64,000 nt of DNA, taken from Sphagnum compactum. Taxonomy: Eukaryota; Bryophyta; Sphagnopsida; Sphagnales. The notes beneath the pieces are model-generated. The model searched no databases, was not told the DNA's origin, and saw only the letters and a list, made by a program, of their open reading frames with translations. The stretch is taken from positions 4,753,267-4,817,266 of the forward strand of contig OZ234502.1 in NCBI GenBank assembly GCA_965153455.1, given 5' to 3'. The position numbers and the translations under genes are program-made. Position 1 is the stretch's first letter. Every line of letters starts with the position of its first letter. Positions 59,515-64,000 of the stretch are shown here, in pieces.

Positions 59515-59885
59515 AGACCCCCTAACAGTACATTTGCTCATAGTTGTTGATGCAGTTGGTACAAGAGTATTGCTGCAATTATTTTCCCCCAGTCTGCCCT
59601 TTGGCCCATTTTGTTCACCTTGGCATTTCTAGACATGTTTTGGCTCCATGGTCATAAATGCTTCGGGCAGGTGACAGTTGCTAGACGGTATGTAACATAC
59701 CGAAAGACCCTTGGCATATGCTACCTGGGATGTTACGTGGTCCTTGGGAGGTTAGGGTGCAGCAAAACATGACAAGATGAAGTAAAAACAGGGCAAAGGG
59801 CAGAATGAGGGAACAAATTTGCAACAGTACTCTTGTACTCAGTGCATTAACAATTATGGACAAATGTAATGTTAGGGCTAGACCT
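59515..59885. repeat. Long imperfect inverted repeat (foldback)
   Basis: TTTGCTCATAGTTGTTGATG, then TACAAGAGTATTGCTGCAA and CAGTCTGCCCTTTGGCCC on the left are matched, read from the right on the other strand, by TTTGTCCATAATTGTTAATG, TACAAGAGTACTGTTGCAA and CATTCTGCCCTTTGCCCTG. The two arms meet at CGGTATGTAACATACCG near 59.69 kb with essentially no loop. Arms are about 170-180 bases; pairing is good in the outer 110 bases and at the centre and weaker between. A foldback transposon or a young microRNA-like hairpin locus are possible explanations. Confidence 0.65.
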
Positions 59886-60010
59886 GGAACTGGCTGAAAA
59901 TTCTCAAAAAAATGGAACCAGAGGTTATTTGCTTCTGAGATTTGAAAAAAAATCATAACCAGCGGTTCTTTGATTTTCAAGTTTCTTAAAAACCGGAACT
60001 GGAGGTTATG
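59880..60010. repeat. GGTTCT / AGAACC irregular repeat, block 3
   Basis: CTGGAACTGGCTGAAAATTC, GGAACCAGAGGTTATTTG, ATAACCAGCGGTTCTTTGA and CCGGAACTGGAGGTTATG share wording with the blocks at 26.13-26.46 and 27.08-27.29 kb. Confidence 0.6.
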
Positions 60011-60070
60011 TAAAAGAAAAACCTTGACTCCTGAACAACTGGTAGCAACTGACGGTGTTTATGTCTGCAG

Positions 60071-60197
60071 CCAAAATGGTGCAGATTTAAGAACAACTTC
60101 ACCAAATCTGTTTTTCATGAATTGTAATGGCAGCAGCCAAAGTCTCCTTGAGGAGGTGGTGTGGATAGACAGATACACACTACACACCTTATTTTTG
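60071..60197 (+). other. Candidate coding exon a
   Basis: A 127-base segment is bounded by a good acceptor (GGTGTTTATGTCTGCAG before 60071) and a near-consensus donor (TTTTTG then GTAAGTAG at 60198). One frame is open: QNGADLRTTSPNLFF and LLEEVVWIDRYTLHTLFL. It ends in phase 0, compatible with candidate exon b. I do not recognise the protein. Splice sites of this quality do occur by chance, so confidence is low. Confidence 0.28.
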
Positions 60198-60454
60198 GTA
60201 AGTAGCACATTAGGAAATCTGTGTCCTCACAGTCAGATTTGTTTTTTTCTTTGGCACTCCCATAGTGACAGTGACAATGCCAAACTTTTAGAGGAATCCC
60301 AACAGATAGACCAACAAGCAAACTAGGGGGCGTCTAGGAGCAGACAACTTGAATTGTCTAACCTTAAAATTCACAGTGTTGTGACTTGTGTAAAAGGATC
60401 ACATTCTTTTTTGTAAGATGTGTTTCCCTGGCAATTGTCAGCTAGGGAGGGAAT

Positions 60455-60599
60455 CTAGGAGGGTTGTTGGGATGCAAGAAGGGCCTGCTGCCTCCGGATA
60501 ACGGATTCCAATGTCTGCAGGCCTCCTGATAGATTGCCAGGAAGCTGTCGGCTTGATTCAACTGGATGCCCAGACTCAAAGTCATCAGGAACCAGCAGC
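60455..60599 (-). other. Candidate terminal exon on the minus strand
   Basis: On the minus strand, after an AT-rich acceptor (TAATTAATTAG), the frame reads LLVPDDFESGHPVESSRQLP, then GNLSGGLQTLESVIRRQQAL and LASQQPS to a TAG stop at 60455. Composition is strongly protein-like (acidic then amphipathic Arg/Gln-rich end). A 58-base segment upstream at 60757-60814 with a classic acceptor (TTTCTCTCTTTGTTTGCAG) and a phase-compatible donor (CAGAAG then GTCTCA) could precede it. It conflicts in strand with the plus-strand exon set, so at most one interpretation of this locus is the major gene. Confidence 0.3.
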
Positions 60600-60949
60600 C
60601 TAATTAATTACATTCCAGATTAACTAATTTGTAAACTTGCTTCCATGGGACTAGAACATACAAAAATCCAAACTGCTGAAAATTTCTAAATTTTGGCGCG
60701 GGAGCTGATTCAGATATTAAGGACATACGAGTACTGAAGGACCTTATAATTGAGACCTTCTGAGGTCCCAGTTTGAGCAATTTCTCCAAAGTCTACAGTC
60801 ATTAGACTGATTCTCTGCAAACAAAGAGAGAAAGTACTTGATAGTACTGGACATAGTGGTCGTTTAGTGTGATTATGTTTGCTTTTATTCTCTACACTTC
60901 TCAAAGTCTGAGGTTATTGCCACTGATTCTACCTTCTTTTTGCAAACAG

Positions 60950-61030
60950 AGGCCTGTGATTATCATACCGTTTTTCCCTTCCACTGGCTCTGGTTATGTC
61001 GCAACCGTCAACATGGAGGCAGACATCCAG
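60950..61030 (+). other. Candidate coding exon b
   Basis: An 81-base segment lies between a pyrimidine-rich acceptor (CTACCTTCTTTTTGCAAACAG) and a donor (CCAG then GTGTGTGC). The phase 0 frame gives RPVIIIPFFPSTGSGYVATV then NMEADIQ, a plausible globular stretch. It begins and ends in phase 0, fitting candidates a and c. Family unknown. Confidence 0.32.
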
Positions 61031-62102
61031 GTGTGTGCTTGTCCAGCAACTTGCAAATAATCCTCAAGATGGGGTCAAATAAATCAGCGGCCATGGTGGG
61101 TATGTCATCCATTGACCAATTTACTCTTGGTGACATAATGGTGTGGGTTTTATTGTGTGTGTTTTTTATTTAAAGAGGTTAATTGGAACATCAATATAAG
61201 AGATACATAAAAAATTGAATGGAAATCAATTCAATCCCTCTAGAGCAGTGTTTTTTTTGTGCGCCAGGTTTGGAAAAAGTGAATAATTTTTTGCCAGATT
61301 TCTATTTTTGAAAAACAATTCATCAAACGAGTAGTTTTGGCTCAAGTTCATCACATTTCTATTTCTGACTGCAGTTGGTAGTTAGACTATAAAAGTTTCA
61401 TTTTCTATGAATAGGTCTTGAAGACTGGTTACCATTCAATGCTACACCCCTCTTGGGATGCTCATCATTGACCCAAAAACAAAAACTTGAAAAAAAGACC
61501 TACTCTAAAGGGTTCTTTTTAAAGAAAAACTGGTGAGGTAATTAATTAGGCCTGCAAAGAGAGAAAGTTTATAAAAAGTGATGAGTTGTTAGATTAAGAA
61601 TTTCATAAGAAAGGAAATCTTTGGTGAAAGTAAAATAGATTTGTAATGAATGTATGTGAGTTTCCAAAGTTAAATCATATAACATGGTTGATTTAGTGAT
61701 GTTTCTTTTGCTACCATGTTCACAATATGTTAAAGTTTAATCGTCATAGTAAATCTTTGAGTAGAAGATTTTGACACCTTGTGTCATCTCCCACACATAT
61801 GTCTTTTCCAAATATCATATTAACCTTGTGGCGGCGTTGTCAACTAGACCAATCTAAGTTCCAAGTACCTATGAGGTCTGACATGCCCTCCTTGAGGCCC
61901 CATGCATGTCTCCCGACCACACCCCAAAGAGCTGCTGAGCCCAATTTGTACAAATACTGGGGTCCAACCCATAAAATTCATTGGAAGATTGATGGACAAG
62001 CTTGGTTCCCTCTGATTGTGAAAATATACCTCAATTTACAAGGTTGCCTAATCGTACCTCCAATGAATAGCATATATTTCTGTAATGTCTCCCCATCTAT
62101 AG
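61031..62102. other. Possible intronic or intergenic DNA
   Basis: Between candidate exons b and c. It contains a 122-codon plus-strand open frame (61781-62149) without motifs or a good start context; I do not call it a gene. If the plus-strand gene model is right this is an intron of about 1.07 kb. Confidence 0.3.
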
Positions 62103-62188
62103 GTGCAGGTGGGATTGAGAGATTTATTGGAACCACCCTCCAAGTCTAGATCATTGCGTTTAAGTCAGCAAAAGACAGTGATCCACTG
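62103..62188 (+). other. Candidate coding exon c
   Basis: An 86-base segment follows a strong acceptor (TGTAATGTCTCCCCATCTATAG) and ends at a near-consensus donor (CCACTG then GTAAGTGG). The frame continuing from candidate b reads VQVGLRDLLEPPSKSRSLRL then SQQKTVIH, a soluble, charged sequence. It ends with two bases of a codon; a short terminal piece at 62737-62761 (acceptor GTGTCAATGCAG) would complete it to SYLKLLS and a stop. Unknown protein. Confidence 0.33.
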
Positions 62189-62851
62189 GTAAGTGGCTCT
62201 GGCCATATGAAATCAGCAATATCCTCCTCAAACGAAGGGAGGCTGTGATGTTCTCGGGGATGATTGGGCAATGGGGTTAGCCTACATGAGTTGTTTTCCT
62301 TGTGTCAAAATAAGAATGTACTTAGAACACAAGAGCAGGAACACATTCACATTGCACAAGATTTTACAGTGGCTACATACATAATTCTCACTCTGGAGAG
62401 ATTCCGCCTTTCAGGGTCTGACACCGGCTATTTCAAATGCTCCAAATTGGCACCTAAAAATCATGAGGCCTAGAAATTGGTCTAGCAAATTCCCAATGCC
62501 GTGGCACAATATCTTTCAAGTGCCAATTACATTGGATAATGGTCTTTGGTCAGACAGGGGGTGTGGCCACCCACTGCTCAGCTGGGTCCACCCAGTTGCC
62601 ATAACCTAAAACATTAGGCAATTTGTTGGCATTGTGGAAAATTAACCCTAGCACCACCCCCACAAAATGATACAAAAGGCGATGAGGGCGCATTGCAAAG
62701 AAAAAAGCAATTACAATACAAGATGTGTCAATGCAGGTCATACCTTAAGTTATTGTCATGATATTGAATTGACCATTTCTTTGCTTGGATGTAGTTCACG
62801 AACATCTTTGTTAATTTGAAAAACTCTATAGAATGTACCGATGAGGAAGGT

Positions 62852-62869
62852 CATATATATATATATAAA
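62852..62869. repeat. (TA)n microsatellite
   Basis: CATATATATATATATAAAA in otherwise mixed sequence. A second (TA)n tract lies at about 63480-63494. Confidence 0.85.
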
Positions 62870-63084
62870 ATCTTGTTCCCAAGCAAGAAATCATGTTCGC
62901 CAACCTTACCTAAAAGGTTTGGCAAGCTTTAGCCCAGTGCCAAATGTATGTCCCACTTCACTGCACGCCTCTCACACCTCCCTTATAAAAAATATTAAAA
63001 TTCCAACATAAGGGGGGGGGGGGAATATAATAAGCCACTAGTGAGTTTCAATTCTTTCAAGTGAGTGACGGAGAGGAGGGGCAT

Positions 63085-63500
63085 CTAATGGCTCAACTTC
63101 CACAGTCGTCTGCAGGTACACTCGACTTGCTTCCAAAATATAATGAAGACAGAAGTTGGTATAAAATGTAGTACAATGAGTAGTAACTGATTCTGCGTAA
63201 TAACGTCACAGCATCTGAATTGCAGTCCACATACGCAATGAGTATTCGATTGCAACAGTGGGTTGGGCTTCCACACCCACAAAAAAAAAACAATCTTAGC
63301 AGCTGGGGACAAGCCTTGGGAATCATGCAATTGGATCTAAGAATAGGCGGTTGATCGAACTTCCATTTTTGTTGGATGAGTTCAGCGCTAATCGCTCCAG
63401 GCACGTTGTCTCTTGCGGCAGATGTGTTAGTTGCAGCTTGATGTGGGGCTAGCTTGTGAAGTGCGGCCCAGTGTAGATCATATATATATATATAACACAT
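63085..63500 (-). other. Open minus-strand segment, possibly coding
   Basis: A 135-codon open frame reads, in its right half, HKLAPHQAATNTSAARDNVP, GAISAELIQQKWKFDQPPIL and RSNCMIPKACPQLLR before entering a T-run (LFFFC). The first part is protein-like and less AT-rich; the second part is not. The opposite strand is also open for about 50 codons here, so coding status is uncertain. No family recognised. Confidence 0.25.
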
Positions 63501-63568
63501 AACAATTAGGCGGGCCTTATACTCGGTTGGTACCCATTAAGTCCTTCCGAAAGAAGAAAACTAAATAT

Positions 63569-63784
63569 CTAGAGCCACATTCTGCGCCCCACCCGCCCCC
63601 GCCCGCCCCCCCCCCAATCTGCATATCCCGCGGGACGTTTTCTCGTCGCTTCTGGCAACTGGGTATGAGCTAAGTCAGATTCATAAGTCAGAAGGTGTTG
63701 TGCAGGGTCAGCGATTTCACGTTCCTGGTAACTACCTTGTTCAGCTAGATGCTGAGGAAAAAACTCTTGGATGATTTTAGACAT
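63569..63784 (-). other. Open minus-strand segment with ATG, possibly a first exon
   Basis: From an ATG at 63784 the frame reads MSKIIQEFFPQHLAEQ, GSYQEREIADPAQHLLTYES and DLAHTQLPEATRKRPAGYAD before running into a C/G homopolymer-rich stretch (63600-63618) that gives GGGGRGR. The first 55 residues have a natural composition. AACAAG followed by GTAGTTAC inside it could be a donor after LAEQ. The upstream sequence (63785-63830) is CT-rich as in many plant leaders. No known domain recognised. Confidence 0.3.
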
Positions 63785-64000
63785 TTACTCCCTCCCTCTC
63801 CCGCCCCTCAATTTGGTGAGAGCTTGACATTCCTTTTATTCAAGCAAAATTTACTTCGACCCTACGAATTATGTCGGTTGGCTGAAACCTGCATTCAAGG
63901 GTTGTGTGAAACTTGTATTTGATCTGGACCACAAATTAATAGTCCGCCTAAGTCCTATAGTACTAGCCCACGCTTTGAACACCAAGTCTTTCTTACTCCA

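Noticed and set aside
59501-59632. Apparent exon after a strong acceptor (CTTTCTTTGACCTTAG) with a tidy frame AYGDPLTVHLLIVVDAVG
   Set aside because: The same wording appears mirrored on the minus strand at 59.70-59.88 kb, so the segment is one arm of an inverted repeat and not independent evidence of coding.
61781-62149. 122-codon plus-strand open frame
   Set aside because: No recognisable motif and it overlaps the better splice-bounded candidate exon in another frame.

Overview
The window reads as intergenic DNA from a large, repeat-rich land-plant nuclear genome. It is AT-rich throughout and has no intact long reading frame over at least 58 kb. It is built from decayed transposable elements of typical plant families: hAT DNA transposons, a chromodomain Ty3/gypsy element, a Ty1/copia fragment, solo LTRs, MITE-like elements and minisatellites. 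The hAT and chromovirus protein types remind me of elements from seedless plants such as ferns and lycophytes, but that is an impression from memory and not proven here. No bacterial, organellar, rRNA or CRISPR sequence was seen.

Layout. 0-13.4 kb is dominated by hAT transposase debris: a nearly full-length dead copy on the minus strand at 0.56-2.74 kb, then plus-strand N-terminal (5.6-6.3), middle (8.8-9.7) and C-terminal (12.96-13.37) pieces in collinear order. Between them lie a solo LTR (4.54-5.44) and an unknown decayed reading frame (7.07-7.49). 13.8-17.9 kb is a less AT-rich block followed by A/T-rich repeats, with a second solo LTR (16.4-17.2) wedged between two 235-237 bp direct repeats. 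18-29.5 kb holds a terminal-inverted-repeat element, a long dispersed repeat, a copia reverse transcriptase fragment, GGTTC-rich repeats and a small foldback with a tRNA-like core. At 30.3-32.96 kb another dead hAT copy is cut by a third solo LTR with a perfect 5-bp target duplication. 35.8-39.0 kb carries the 3' half of a Ty3/gypsy chromovirus with polypurine tract and 3' LTR. 43.3-46.8 kb has two unknown decayed coding segments beside 53-bp and 59-bp tandem arrays. 48-51 kb holds a 1.2-kb-period duplication and another inverted-repeat element. 52-53.6 kb is a second copy of the long dispersed repeat, and 57.8-58.3 kb a sixth hAT fragment. From about 58.9 kb the base composition becomes less AT-rich, and splice-bounded, phase-compatible open segments suggest that the edge of a real, unidentified intron-containing gene may lie here.

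How it fits together. Nothing in the first 58 kb looks like a working gene; the features are layers of insertion and decay. The best supported structural results are one LTR family present three times as solo LTRs (two with exact 5-bp target duplications, one with abnormal 237-bp flanking repeats), stem-loops in that LTR that keep pairing through compensatory changes, and a hAT family that has seeded at least six fragments. I did not find a convincing new biological system; the unknown decayed ORFs and the candidate gene at the right edge are the best places to look.
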